Of a stretch of 64,000 nucleotides of DNA, positions 1-8,600 are shown piece by piece. The first letter of the stretch is position 1. Each line of letters begins with the position of its first letter. The notes under the pieces are model-generated. The model was not told the DNA's origin and ran no database searches. It saw nothing but the letters and a program-made list of their open reading frames with translations. This DNA is from Leisingera sp. M658. GTDB lineage: Bacteria; Pseudomonadota; Alphaproteobacteria; Rhodobacterales; Rhodobacteraceae. The DNA lies in assembly GCF_025144145.1 (NCBI RefSeq), contig NZ_CP083546.1, positions 3,754,001-3,818,000 on the forward strand, read 5' to 3'. The position numbers were made by a program, and so were the translations under genes.

Positions 1-71
1 GCAGCCGCCGCGACAGCTGCGGTGAGTGCTCTGCAGTTTTGATCAAGCCTCCGGCCAGCGGCAAGAGGCGG

Positions 72-347
72 CGTTACAGATCGGGGGCCTTTTTCATGTT
101 TGTCGAGCTGGACCGTTACACCCTGACTCAATATTTTCAACAACTTAGCCAAAGTGTAACGCTGTAACGCCCGTAACGGCGGGGGAGAGTGTATATCTCA
201 CACTCTCTCCGGCTGGGTATCTCTTGCTCTCTCTTTATATATATATAACTATTTATGTGTTACATACATAGATAGATAGATAAACCTTCGCCTTTTCAAT
301 GACTTGACCCCGTAACGGACCCGTAACGCCACCCGTAACGCTGTTAC
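72..347. repeat. Cluster of GTAACG boxes around an AT-rich core
   Basis: GTAACG occurs at 156, 164, 173, 312, 323 and 335 on the plus strand, and its complement CGTTAC at 72 and 114. Most copies sit in the context CCCGTAACG. Within the two main groups the boxes are 8-12 bases apart, and the AT-rich tract at about 215-300 lies between the groups. The last box forms an inverted pair with the GTTAC at 343. The arrangement resembles protein-binding iterons beside an AT-rich unwinding or recombination region. More boxes occur at 2874, 2932, 2979 (minus) and 3014, beside the recombinase operon. The function is inferred from the pattern only. Confidence 0.6.
185..207. other. 8-bp hairpin GAGAGTGT/ACACTCTC
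   Basis: Arms at 185-192 and 200-207 pair perfectly around a 7-base loop. The hairpin follows the first group of GTAACG boxes directly. There is no following T-run, so a structural or protein-binding role is as likely as termination. Confidence 0.5.
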
Positions 348-974
348 ACGCTTGATTTATATAGGTTTTTCCAGGCCTCCCTCTGCCGACTTCCGGCGAA
401 AGTGGCCCTAAATTTGGCTCTCCGATGCACGGCGGTCAGAGAAACAAGGAAATTAATGCAATAATTTCAGGGGTGTAACAGAATTTCAAGCTAATCGAAC
501 CAGGATGCCCCGTCGAGAGGAGGCGGAGGTGACATCTGGGGCGCAGGGGCGACTGAAGCACTGGCAGCAGATCAAGCTGCAGGAAGGTGCTTTTCGCTTT
601 TCGCTTTTCGCTCTGATGGCGCAACGAACGGTTCGGAGGCCACCTTTGAGTTCGGGTCCGGGATGAGGAGCCTGAACGGCGACCGGACTTACAAGGGAGG
701 TGAACTAAGAAGTTTTCGGCAGTCAGTACCCCAAAGTATCTTTGTCAGGAGTAAGGTATACCGCGCGAGGATACTTTAGAAAACTTCCTTCCCATCGGCT
801 GGACGCCCTATTGGCTCCGGGTTTCCCAAAACAGGAAATCTCCAAATGATCGATTGGCAATGTTCTGCGCCAGGGGCGTGAAGCCCTTCGCGCGCGCCGA
901 AGCTTTGCCGCGGGCCCGGTTCGGGCCAATCGTCTCCCGAGAATTCACTATGCAGCAGTTGAGGGGCGGGCTTT

Positions 975-1439
975 GAAAAGGCGCGATACAAATATGGCTT
1001 CGGGACGCAGGCCATATCGAGGTGTACGGGCGCGCGATCTACAGGATTTCGGCAGCCACCCAGACCGGGGCAGATGCTCTGCTGGCGAAATTCAGGCGGG
1101 ACAAACAAGGCGCTGACTACAGCCTCCCGTGGCTCATCGAGGAGCATCGAGGAGCATCGAGGCTGCACAATCTACGTCGGAAGTTCCCTGAAGATTGCAG
1201 ATCAGCTAAGATAACATCTGCAGCAAACGAGTAAAGCGACCTATGCCCTTCACCTTCGCCGCTGGTGTCCGGAAGAGGACCATGTGCTGAGGGTGGAGCT
1301 CCAGGCGCCAGCGTACGACGTGCCGAACACGGTGGTTCAGGATGCCGAAGACGCCCTCTGGGGGTTGCTCCCGGCCTCGCCTGGGGCGCCGCGGTGCCAA
1401 GTAGGGCTGAAAGCCACCCTTCGGCCGGAATTTCCCTGA
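975..1439 (+). pseudogene. Frameshifted hypothetical gene
   Basis: Two overlapping frames join into one protein-like reading if a 10-base tandem duplication is collapsed. GAGGAGCATC is present twice, at 1139-1148 and 1149-1158. Before it the frame reads ...YSLPWLIEEHRG. After one copy is removed it continues as CTIYVGSSLKIADQLR, meets a TAA at 1212, and runs on to a TGA at 1437 through LRVELQAPAYDVPN. The gene therefore seems to have one duplication frameshift and one in-frame stop. No start codon could be fixed; the frame opens after a TGA near 972. The family is not recognised. It lies just upstream of a nucleotidyltransferase gene, which may once have been its operon partner. Confidence 0.5.
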
Positions 1440-1529
1440 CATGCCGGGAGGGCAGCGCTGGTCAGGCAAATCATCCTTTCCCCTGACATTTTCTTCAACC
1501 GCCTCTATTTTGGGGGCAGGGAGATCCGG

Positions 1530-1844
1530 ATGACACGTTTCGAAGCTTTGCTGGAACAGCGTCGGCAACTGCATCTGAAGGCGGCAATAGCCGCCTGGCA
1601 GACGATTCATGCGCAGTTGGCCGGTAAAGGGATCGAGCACGAACTGTTCGGATCCCTCGCGAAGGGGGATTTCCGCGAGCACTCGGACATCGACCTGATG
1701 ATCCTGGGCAAACTGACTTGGGAGGAGCGCGCAATGGTCCGCAGGATCGCAGAAGACACCGCTTCAAACGCCCAGGTTGCGCTGGACCTGTTCTTTGCAG
1801 AGGACTTCAACGAAAAGAAGATATTGGCTCTTCTAGAGCATTGA
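1530..1844 (+). CDS. Small MNT-type nucleotidyltransferase domain protein
   Basis: This 104-residue protein carries the minimal nucleotidyltransferase signature: GS at residues 41-42, then SDIDL at 52-56, with the two acidic residues that bind the metal-nucleotide. Minimal nucleotidyltransferases of this size often act as antitoxins that AMPylate a partner HEPN RNase. No HEPN-like gene is visible next to it; the upstream frame is a pseudogene and 1845-2299 is empty. The ATG at 1530 has a GGGAG ribosome binding site six bases upstream. It may be an orphan antitoxin or a small housekeeping-type transferase. The fold assignment is confident, the role is not. Confidence 0.7.
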   Translation: MTRFEALLEQRRQLHLKAAIAAWQTIHAQLAGKGIEHELFGSLAKGDFREHSDIDLMILGKLTWEERAMVRRIAEDTASNAQVALDLFFAEDFNEKKILALLEH

Positions 1845-2299
1845 GACCTGCTTTCCTGCACTGCTGCCGGTGACTAAGACGACCCAAGGCATCGCTCGTG
1901 AAACGCGGAGGGGAGGATATCTGGCGCTTGAACTGTTCAGTACTGGTATCCTGCCGGTGCAGCGGACTGCGGCCGCCGTCTCGGAGTAAACGCGGTTTCA
2001 TAGCGGGTCATGAAAATTCGCAAATCTCCCTCTAGGTAATACTTTTTCCGTCAAAGAGGCTCCCGCATAACTCGCGTGCGCAGCTATGTCCTCGCCTCAA
2101 TCAGCTGGTTCTCAGAGCGCACGAAGAGTTTTCCCCAAAATTGCCACCAAAGGGGCCGTCTTCTACCCCTTAAGGCATCCAGGCATCCTCGCTCCTGCTT
2201 TAGTATGATCTGCACAGGGACACCCCATCCCGTCTCGAAGATCGAAACTAGAAAAACGCCTCGGAGTTACATCGAGCAGGCGAGCAGGAGACTATTGCC
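1845..2299. other. Gene-free stretch before the recombinase operon
   Basis: No supportable coding region or RNA is seen. It precedes the helix-turn-helix gene and probably contains the promoter of the recombinase operon, but no clear -35/-10 pair could be chosen. Confidence 0.4.
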
Positions 2300-2935
2300 G
2301 TGACCCGCGACTACAAAATTGCTTTTTCGCAAAAAGCACTCGCCAATGAAGAAAAGCGGTCCGCAGGCCGGGACCCAGGAAGCTGGCCGCGAGAGATCCT
2401 GCCAATCGCGTTGGCCTCTACATCAGTCATGTCAACCGCTGAACTCGCCGCTTGGGCCCAGATTGGCAAGAACAGCATCTCGCGGCTGACCGCGCATTTC
2501 GGCATTAAGGAGTTAACTGGCAATGCGAAGAGCCATCGTTTCTCCGTGCATGAGGTTATGCGGAAGATCATAGGTATAGCACCGCGCACAGCCGACGAAA
2601 TGCAGGCGCTTCTGAAACCTCTGCAGAAAGCCTCCTGGGTGTCTGGCATTACCGGCATGAGCACTTCTGCGATCAATGCAGCAATCTGCGAAAACCGCTT
2701 GCTGCTCCCGGCACCGCTCGAGCTCACACGCGCCGGGTTTGGCCAAGCCGCGCCGCGGGGGCGCCGCTGGATCCCAGCTCAGCTGGATGCCTATCTTCTC
2801 GGCGCGCCGGTCCCGTTCCTGCCGCAGGAGGCGCTCCCGGACAGCTCCAAGAGCCCTCCGCCCACGGAGCCCGGTAACGTATTTGCCGCGATTTGCACCG
2901 GTAATGCCCGGGCCTCCCGGCATCGCCAGCTGTAA
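2300..2935 (+). CDS. Helix-turn-helix protein of the recombinase element
   Basis: This 211-residue protein starts at a GTG with an AGGAG ribosome binding site nine bases upstream. Residues about 45-69 (STAELAAWAQIGKNSISRL) look like a helix-turn-helix. A second similar segment lies at about 111-135 (VSGITGMSTSAINAAICEN), followed by an R-R-W-x-x-x-Q-L-D motif at 155-163 that is reminiscent of excisionase-type DNA-binding proteins. It is probably a regulator or recombination directionality factor for the three recombinase genes that start 106 bases downstream. GTAACG boxes overlap its 3' end and flank the downstream palindrome, so they are candidate binding sites. The exact family is not recognised. 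Confidence 0.55.
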   Translation: MTRDYKIAFSQKALANEEKRSAGRDPGSWPREILPIALASTSVMSTAELAAWAQIGKNSISRLTAHFGIKELTGNAKSHRFSVHEVMRKIIGIAPRTADEMQALLKPLQKASWVSGITGMSTSAINAAICENRLLLPAPLELTRAGFGQAAPRGRRWIPAQLDAYLLGAPVPFLPQEALPDSSKSPPPTEPGNVFAAICTGNARASRHRQL

Positions 2936-2984
2936 CGGGCAGCCGTAAATTTCCGGCGTTTGGAAATTTACGACCAAACGTTAC
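2932..2984. promoter_or_regulatory. Nested symmetrical palindrome upstream of the recombinase trio
   Basis: A perfect inverted repeat, CGTAAATTTCC (2944-2954) and GGAAATTTACG (2962-2972), surrounds a 7-base spacer. Exactly six bases outside each arm lies an inverted GTAACG (2932-2937) and CGTTAC (2979-2984), so the whole 53-base block has one centre at 2958. An 11-bp-arm, 7-bp-spacer layout is like a tyrosine recombinase core site, while the outer boxes match the iterons at the left end. It could be an attachment or accessory recombination site, or the operator of the operon. Confidence 0.65.
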
Positions 2985-3041
2985 CGCTCTCCCGACAACG
3001 CCGAATCCCCCCTGTAACGCCAGTATCTTGCGGAAACCACC

Positions 3042-4943
3042 ATGGCCGAAGACCCCCCCACCCCCCTGACCATGCAAGACGCCGTCTCCCATGCCGAAGA
3101 ACATGGCACGCCGAGCCAGAAGCAGGACATCCGCAAAGCGAAGGCTGCATTTTCCATACATGGATTCGAGGGTCCCAGTTTTAGCAACTTCCCGGCCGAT
3201 CTCTCCACCTACGAGAAAACCATCACCAAGCTCAGCGGCAGCATGCCATGCCTGCAGGCCCTGGTTCACGCAGCGGGGATTTCGGACGAAAGCTACAAGC
3301 AGTTTCAACGTGCGGGGCGCCGCCTCATCGAAGCTGTCACGGGAGTTAAAGCTGCCAAACTGGAACGGAAGGCCCGCAACGACGAGTGGGCAGATATTCA
3401 GAACCAGATCGCGCTGCTCGTGAAAGCGGGTTTCGTAATGCCTCAGCACAGCATTGCGTTGACAGCACTGATCGATATCTGCCGTGCGGCGGAAATCACG
3501 CCCAAAACCCTGACCGCCGAACAGGTGCAGGCCTGGTTATCCAATGCACCTGCTGCGAAGCGCAAGGCACTGAGAAAGGGACTGAAGGCTCTGGATACAC
3601 TGCAGGGGATCGGCCGGTTGCGTCCCCTGTTGCCTCCCTGCCTTGTGACCCCGGAATCAAAACCATCTGGCCGCCTCCGCACGCTACCAGGTCCGCTGCA
3701 GCAAGCCATTAATGCGTGGCTCGATATTGCGGCACGTGAACAAGTTGAAGACCCGCGCTACGAACACCTGGCAGAGCCGCTGTCGGCCCCGTCGCGTGCC
3801 GCTTACAGCGCGGCCGTCTCGCTCTATGTGCAAACTCTCTTCAAGCTGGAGCCTGACCTCTTATCCGAGACGGCTCTGAACCGCCTTTTCTCAGAAAAAA
3901 ACATAGATGCCGTCCTGTCCGCCTGGGGCCAAAATGAAGCACTTAAAGCAAGGACACTTGCAGGATATGCCGCAAACATCGCCGCGCTTCTCCAGCGGAA
4001 TGGCCTGCCCGATGCAGGCACTTATGTTGCCGGACTAAGCAAGGTTTTGCCGCATCTGGTTGAGGGGCGGGCCGCGGGCAAGGTTATGAGCCCCCGGGTT
4101 AAACGGTGGTGTGAAGCGCTTCTGCGGGACCCGAAGAAAACAACCCTCTTTCAGATTCAGCATCTCGAGTATTATCGCCGCGCGCTTGAAGCACTTGCAG
4201 CCGCGAAGCAGAACAGTCTTGACCTGCTTCACCTCTCGAACCCCGAAGTACTGGCTGCTCTGCCTGATGCAAAAAGGTACGCTGTCAAAAAAACGCTGCG
4301 CACCGTACGGATGTTTGGCCTGATGGCAGCTTATTCCGCTGTCGCACTCGAGGGGGCGCCATTCCGCCGCCAAAACATGCTCACGATGCGGCACTCCGGC
4401 CCTCGGAAAACGATGCACCTGCATCTCATCGGCCGGGCACCTCATGTAGTGATCAAATTTCCGAACGAAGAACTTAAAAATGGCAAATATCTTTCGGAAC
4501 GCGGAGAGGAACTCGAGGCAATCACGATCGAGAAGCGCGGACCGGGTGATCACGCCGTGGATATCATCACGTTTTATCTGCGCGAAATCCGCCCTCTTTT
4601 CCCTGAAGCGGACAAAACACATGCGTTTTTTCCACCGCTCAAGGCTGCCGCTTCACCCGACGCCGGGTTTATCTCGGCCACGTTCTACCTCTGGCTCAGC
4701 GAGGCGTCCGCAGAGATCGGCCTGCCGATGAACTCCCATAACTTCCGCCATGGCTACTGCTCGATCGACATCAACGATGGCCGCCGGTCCATCGAGGATC
4801 TCGCCAAGCTCCTTGGCGATACTGTCGCAGTCGTGCAGCGCAATTATGCCTGGATTAATGCAAAGAAATCGGTGCTGAACGTGCAGAAGGACACGGCGCG
4901 GCGGCGCACGGAAATCCTGAAAGCGCGCGGGGTGACCGAATGA
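3042..4943 (+). CDS. Tyrosine recombinase, first gene of the trio
   Basis: This 633-residue protein has a tyrosine recombinase catalytic domain in its C-terminal third. Arg442/443 (PFRRQN) fits the first catalytic arginine. HNFRHG at 566-571 supplies the His-x-x-Arg motif, and Tyr602 (RNYAWIN) is the likely nucleophile. The N-terminal 400 residues are helical and would hold core-binding and extra DNA-binding domains; the protein is much longer than phage integrases. Its stop overlaps the next start by ATGA at 4940. Three coupled large recombinase-like genes resemble GInt islands (ginABC) and, more loosely, other recombinase-trio elements. It is the only one of the three with a complete set of recognisable catalytic residues. 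Confidence 0.8.
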   Translation: MAEDPPTPLTMQDAVSHAEEHGTPSQKQDIRKAKAAFSIHGFEGPSFSNFPADLSTYEKTITKLSGSMPCLQALVHAAGISDESYKQFQRAGRRLIEAVTGVKAAKLERKARNDEWADIQNQIALLVKAGFVMPQHSIALTALIDICRAAEITPKTLTAEQVQAWLSNAPAAKRKALRKGLKALDTLQGIGRLRPLLPPCLVTPESKPSGRLRTLPGPLQQAINAWLDIAAREQVEDPRYEHLAEPLSAPSRAAYSAAVSLYVQTLFKLEPDLLSETALNRLFSEKNIDAVLSAWGQNEALKARTLAGYAANIAALLQRNGLPDAGTYVAGLSKVLPHLVEGRAAGKVMSPRVKRWCEALLRDPKKTTLFQIQHLEYYRRALEALAAAKQNSLDLLHLSNPEVLAALPDAKRYAVKKTLRTVRMFGLMAAYSAVALEGAPFRRQNMLTMRHSGPRKTMHLHLIGRAPHVVIKFPNEELKNGKYLSERGEELEAITIEKRGPGDHAVDIITFYLREIRPLFPEADKTHAFFPPLKAAASPDAGFISATFYLWLSEASAEIGLPMNSHNFRHGYCSIDINDGRRSIEDLAKLLGDTVAVVQRNYAWINAKKSVLNVQKDTARRRTEILKARGVTE

Positions 4944-6421
4944 ACCGGCATCGGATCCTCGATAAGCCCGTTTGGCAGCACTTCCTGCACATCGAAGGCC
5001 TCCACGCTATACCACTGCTTTCGCTGATCGCAGCCGATCAGGTCTGGGAACAGGTTGCCGTATCCGGCACTGTACGGCCGGCTCCCTCAGATTATGCCAT
5101 GTGGGCAAAAATGATGGCGGACAATGATCCGGCCGCATGGCTCGAACACCTCGCGAAGGCCTTTGCTGTAATCTTGCCTTCTGAAACCGCCAACGTCTCC
5201 CGAGCGATCTGTCTGTTGCCGGCGCCATCCTCCGCGCCCGCTCCGGCGGCAACGGCAATGAAGTCGACGGTCGTGCAACGGGATCCCTGCGAATACCGAG
5301 CCAATGCGCGGGCACGATACGTTTCGATTAATCCGTGGGAGCTGCCGGATGCCTGGCAGGAAATCCTGCGGCGTGCCTCACAAGGATTACCGGGGCATAG
5401 AGCGGCGGTCCCGTCTCAGGGCATTCTGCAGCGTATGTGTCAAAAATTATGCCAGCTTGCTTGGTCGGCACAAGAGGCTGGTTTGAACCCGGCTCTCTCC
5501 TCTGAGGTTGTTGACCATTATCTCGCCGGCCTTGAAACCCGGCTCCGCTTGCGAGCGCATGGTATCCGGTGGGCCACGATGCGGGCAACGGCGGAGGAGC
5601 TTCACCGCTTCGCCCGCTACAGCGGCATTGTTTCCGAAGAAGATACCGCGTACCTGCTTAAACGCCTGACGCGCTATTCACTCTACGAGAAAGGGCAGGA
5701 TGCCCTGAAATTCCAGGCGCTTCTCGACGCCGGCAACACGACCCTACGCGTCTTGGACAAGGCTGACGCGCTCTTGTTGCGTGCTTCCCTGGAAACACGG
5801 GCAGACCGCCGCCATTTGCTCCGCAACGCAGGTGCGATCCTCGGCATTTTCAGCATCGTGCCGCTCCGGAATGCAGACGCGATACTAACCTTGAACGATA
5901 CGCTGGTCTGGGAATCCGGCACCTGGGTCATTGATACCGGAATCTCGAAAACCCAGCGGCGCAACACAGACCGTCTCGTCGTCGCTCTTGAGCCGGAATT
6001 CGGACGGTACATCGACGTCGTGGTGCAGGGTGACCATGATGCACGGCACCTTCCCGAATTACGCAACCAAGCGATGAAGACCGGCGGCCCCCTTTTCGTG
6101 CGCGAGCGCGGGAAATGCACAAGCCCGACATACATCCCCCGGCTCTTCAAGACCTTCGCGGGAACATCCCTTACGACAGCGAGGACGATGCTCCACACCG
6201 ACCAAGCTATCAGCCGTGGAGAAGCCGGAACGCGCGATACAATGGCCATGGCGCATCAGACATCCCCACAGACTGCACTGAGATACCAGGCGAAAAGGGT
6301 ACGGCAAGCCGCTATCCAGCGCGTTCAATATGCAGCCGCCAACAGGCGGTCAGAACTGCTGACTGACGATCTTCTGAAGCAGATCCGCAGCCTTGAAACG
6401 GCACAAGAGGTTCAAAAATGA
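4940..6421 (+). CDS. Tyrosine recombinase-like protein, second gene of the trio
   Basis: This 493-residue protein has the fold signature of a phage-integrase family enzyme, but with a degenerate active site. Arg310 (PLRNAD), Lys337 (GISKTQR), His439 (AHQTSPQTALRY) and Tyr449 are in the right order. The canonical His-x-x-Arg motif is replaced by RTMLH at 415-419, so the second catalytic arginine is missing or shifted. It is coupled by ATGA overlaps to the genes on both sides, so the three proteins are probably made in fixed proportion and may form a mixed recombination complex. The degenerate site suggests a structural or half-active partner of the first recombinase. Confidence 0.7.
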   Translation: MNRHRILDKPVWQHFLHIEGLHAIPLLSLIAADQVWEQVAVSGTVRPAPSDYAMWAKMMADNDPAAWLEHLAKAFAVILPSETANVSRAICLLPAPSSAPAPAATAMKSTVVQRDPCEYRANARARYVSINPWELPDAWQEILRRASQGLPGHRAAVPSQGILQRMCQKLCQLAWSAQEAGLNPALSSEVVDHYLAGLETRLRLRAHGIRWATMRATAEELHRFARYSGIVSEEDTAYLLKRLTRYSLYEKGQDALKFQALLDAGNTTLRVLDKADALLLRASLETRADRRHLLRNAGAILGIFSIVPLRNADAILTLNDTLVWESGTWVIDTGISKTQRRNTDRLVVALEPEFGRYIDVVVQGDHDARHLPELRNQAMKTGGPLFVRERGKCTSPTYIPRLFKTFAGTSLTTARTMLHTDQAISRGEAGTRDTMAMAHQTSPQTALRYQAKRVRQAAIQRVQYAAANRRSELLTDDLLKQIRSLETAQEVQK

Positions 6422-8367
6422 AGATTTCGGACATCTACACCGCAGTTTCCAGCGGGTGCTTCCTAGGCGGAGATGAAGCGTTTTTGGCTCAGGTCGCAAT
6501 CGAACTGCTTGCGCAAGTAGAAGGCGTACCGGTCCCGGCCTTGGACATGTCAGCACCTGCCTTTGCGCTTGCCTACCCTTTTGAAACGCCTGCACAGCTT
6601 TGCTTCTGGCATGGTGCATCGCACTATCAGGCTTGGCGAAGGACGATTTTGGATGCCCAGATGCGGGCTGTCCCCGGGAATACTGACGGGGCGTCCTGGA
6701 GCTCGCTTGCACGGGCGGAACGCTTGTTTTGCAAATCATCCGGTGCCAGGTTTTATGATCTGCCCCTGTACTTGCCCGCCACAATGCAGCCAGAAGATGT
6801 GACCGATGCGGTGATCAGAGCAACATATGAGGGGCTGGATAACATTAAGCGCCCCCGGTTTAGAGCGGGAGTGAACGCATTCAGGCACCTCTTTGACAAT
6901 GACGCGGTCTTGCAGACAGGGCTGCTTCCTCTGATCAAGCCGCAACCGCTGCCGGGCCTTCGCGATCACCGGGCTTTGGTTCCGATGGCTCCAGACATTG
7001 AAAGGGCACGTTCTGAGCTGTTCGAAAGAAGCACGCGCTGCACGCTCGACTACGTCCACCGCCTTGCCATAGCAGGCGGCAGTCTTAACGGGGAAACCGA
7101 TACTCTGGAAGATCTGCGCAAAGCCCTCGCCAGCCTGCCCAATCCCAATGACGTCGGGGTGCCTGAAATCACTGACCATTGCCTTCATAACTATATCAAC
7201 ACAGTGATGTGCCGAATCGGCGGGCGGGACTACCGGCTGACCGAGGTTGAGCAAGCTTGGAAAAATCTCCGCAAGGCAGCACGAGAGGCGGGTTGCGAGA
7301 CCAGTTTTTTGTGGGCTCTATCAAAACCGGCGAGCCAGCAGGGCATTGCCCCATGGCGGCTGACAACAGCGTGGGTCCGGCAGCTCATCGCCGGGTACAA
7401 GATAGACTCGATGCCTGCCCAATGCCGCCGCGGCTGCGAGCAGTTCGACGGCTTTCGCAGTGTAGTTCCTCCAGCTCTCTTGCCCCTAGAACCCCTGAGC
7501 ATTCGCCGCAGCCCCCCGCAGAAACCGAAGGCCCCAAAGCCAATAGATCCGGTTCGTTCAGCTTGGACTGCTGTGTACCGGAACCTAAAAAATGACAGCA
7601 GGAGTTCTGAAGGACCAAGCCCTCTTTGGTATTTAAAGTCTGAAGCGATCAAAGCCGGTCTCCCTCCTTCTGGTATCACTCAACATTGGCTGGAAACGAT
7701 CCGCGAAACTTGCCCTCTAGACCGGCTCCACCCCTTGAATGCAGGTGTTTCGACGCTTCGCTGCATACCAGGCTTCGAACATATCTCGCCACTGCGGAAA
7801 CGGAGAGAACGGCACGGTGGGCTTCCTGCACGTATCGAAGACGAGTTACGGACTACACTTGCCGAAATGGGAGTTGCAGCGTCGACGGGCCGAAAAATGC
7901 TGCTGGCCGCTGGGGTCCTCACAGAGGCCCTGGGAGCAGATGACACGATGCCTCTACGTGGCCTGGTGTTCACGAAACTGGAAAGCGTGGACTGGAGCGC
8001 CCCTGAGAAACAGATCACAGAGTACATGGGCAAGATCATTTCGCTCCGGGAATTTCTTGCGCTTCCTTGGACACCGGCCTGGAAAGAGCTGCAAAGTCTC
8101 GTTGTCGGTGCCGGCGTGGGATTCAAGGAGAACCCGGTGCCTAAGGTGCTAGGGTGGAAACCGGGAGTGGATCCGCAAGATATCAGCCTTGAGTGGGCCC
8201 AGAAATTGGACAGGGAGCTCCGCTCAACGATCAGCCGTCCACCGCATGGGCGCGCTGACCTTGCAAGGACATTGGCCAGGCATTTGGCTGCATTCGATCG
8301 GCTACATGCAATTCCTTCCATTGCCGAGTCAGCGCTGATGCCAAAGTTGCTTGGAGCGATCAGATGA
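6418..8367 (+). CDS. Third large protein of the recombinase trio
   Basis: This 649-residue protein has no catalytic motif that I can recognise, although its size, helical character and strict ATGA coupling to the preceding recombinase gene place it in the same operon. In comparable multi-integrase islands the third gene is also needed for integration and excision while being poorly conserved. A basic, proline-rich linker lies around residues 360-380. The 233 bases after its stop hold no further gene, so no fourth small protein follows; the helix-turn-helix gene lies at the front instead. The function is inferred from context only. Confidence 0.6.
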   Translation: MKISDIYTAVSSGCFLGGDEAFLAQVAIELLAQVEGVPVPALDMSAPAFALAYPFETPAQLCFWHGASHYQAWRRTILDAQMRAVPGNTDGASWSSLARAERLFCKSSGARFYDLPLYLPATMQPEDVTDAVIRATYEGLDNIKRPRFRAGVNAFRHLFDNDAVLQTGLLPLIKPQPLPGLRDHRALVPMAPDIERARSELFERSTRCTLDYVHRLAIAGGSLNGETDTLEDLRKALASLPNPNDVGVPEITDHCLHNYINTVMCRIGGRDYRLTEVEQAWKNLRKAAREAGCETSFLWALSKPASQQGIAPWRLTTAWVRQLIAGYKIDSMPAQCRRGCEQFDGFRSVVPPALLPLEPLSIRRSPPQKPKAPKPIDPVRSAWTAVYRNLKNDSRSSEGPSPLWYLKSEAIKAGLPPSGITQHWLETIRETCPLDRLHPLNAGVSTLRCIPGFEHISPLRKRRERHGGLPARIEDELRTTLAEMGVAASTGRKMLLAAGVLTEALGADDTMPLRGLVFTKLESVDWSAPEKQITEYMGKIISLREFLALPWTPAWKELQSLVVGAGVGFKENPVPKVLGWKPGVDPQDISLEWAQKLDRELRSTISRPPHGRADLARTLARHLAAFDRLHAIPSIAESALMPKLLGAIR

Positions 8368-8600
8368 CTCGCTAGTTTTGGAGATTGGCAAGCGTTGCAT
8401 CAGCCCCCCTGATTTGAGGTCTGCCCGTAACACCGCCTCCGTTCTAGATTAGTACCAAACGCCAACATGGGGGTCAGTATCCACACTTTACACAGCCTCG
8501 GCCCAAAGCTGCCTTTATGTCGAAATAGCGATGTGCTGCGCCGCGGTCTGTTAAACCGGATTTTCGCTGCGCGGCCAAAACTTCCGCAGCCTGACTTCCA

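Larger units (their letters stand above)
1..974. other. Left part of the island with no supportable gene
   Basis: No open frame here has a convincing start, ribosome binding site or recognisable family. The first 350 bases hold the GTAACG boxes, a hairpin and AT-rich short tandem repeats (TA and GATA runs around 230-285), which are listed separately. Bases 360-974 may be decayed coding sequence, but nothing could be assigned. A GC-rich stretch at about 510-620 contains a short CTTTTCG direct repeat (near 590-610). Confidence 0.5.

Noticed and set aside
230-300. CRISPR-like or tandem repeat array in the GATA/TATA tract
   Set aside because: Units are 2-4 bases without spacers; it is low-complexity AT-rich DNA.
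776-1168. A 130-codon minus-strand frame in the left island end
   Set aside because: It lies opposite the pseudogene reading, lacks a ribosome binding site and resembles no protein.
2076-2303. A 75-codon frame before the helix-turn-helix gene
   Set aside because: Composition looks noncoding, there is no ribosome binding site, and the next gene starts inside its end.
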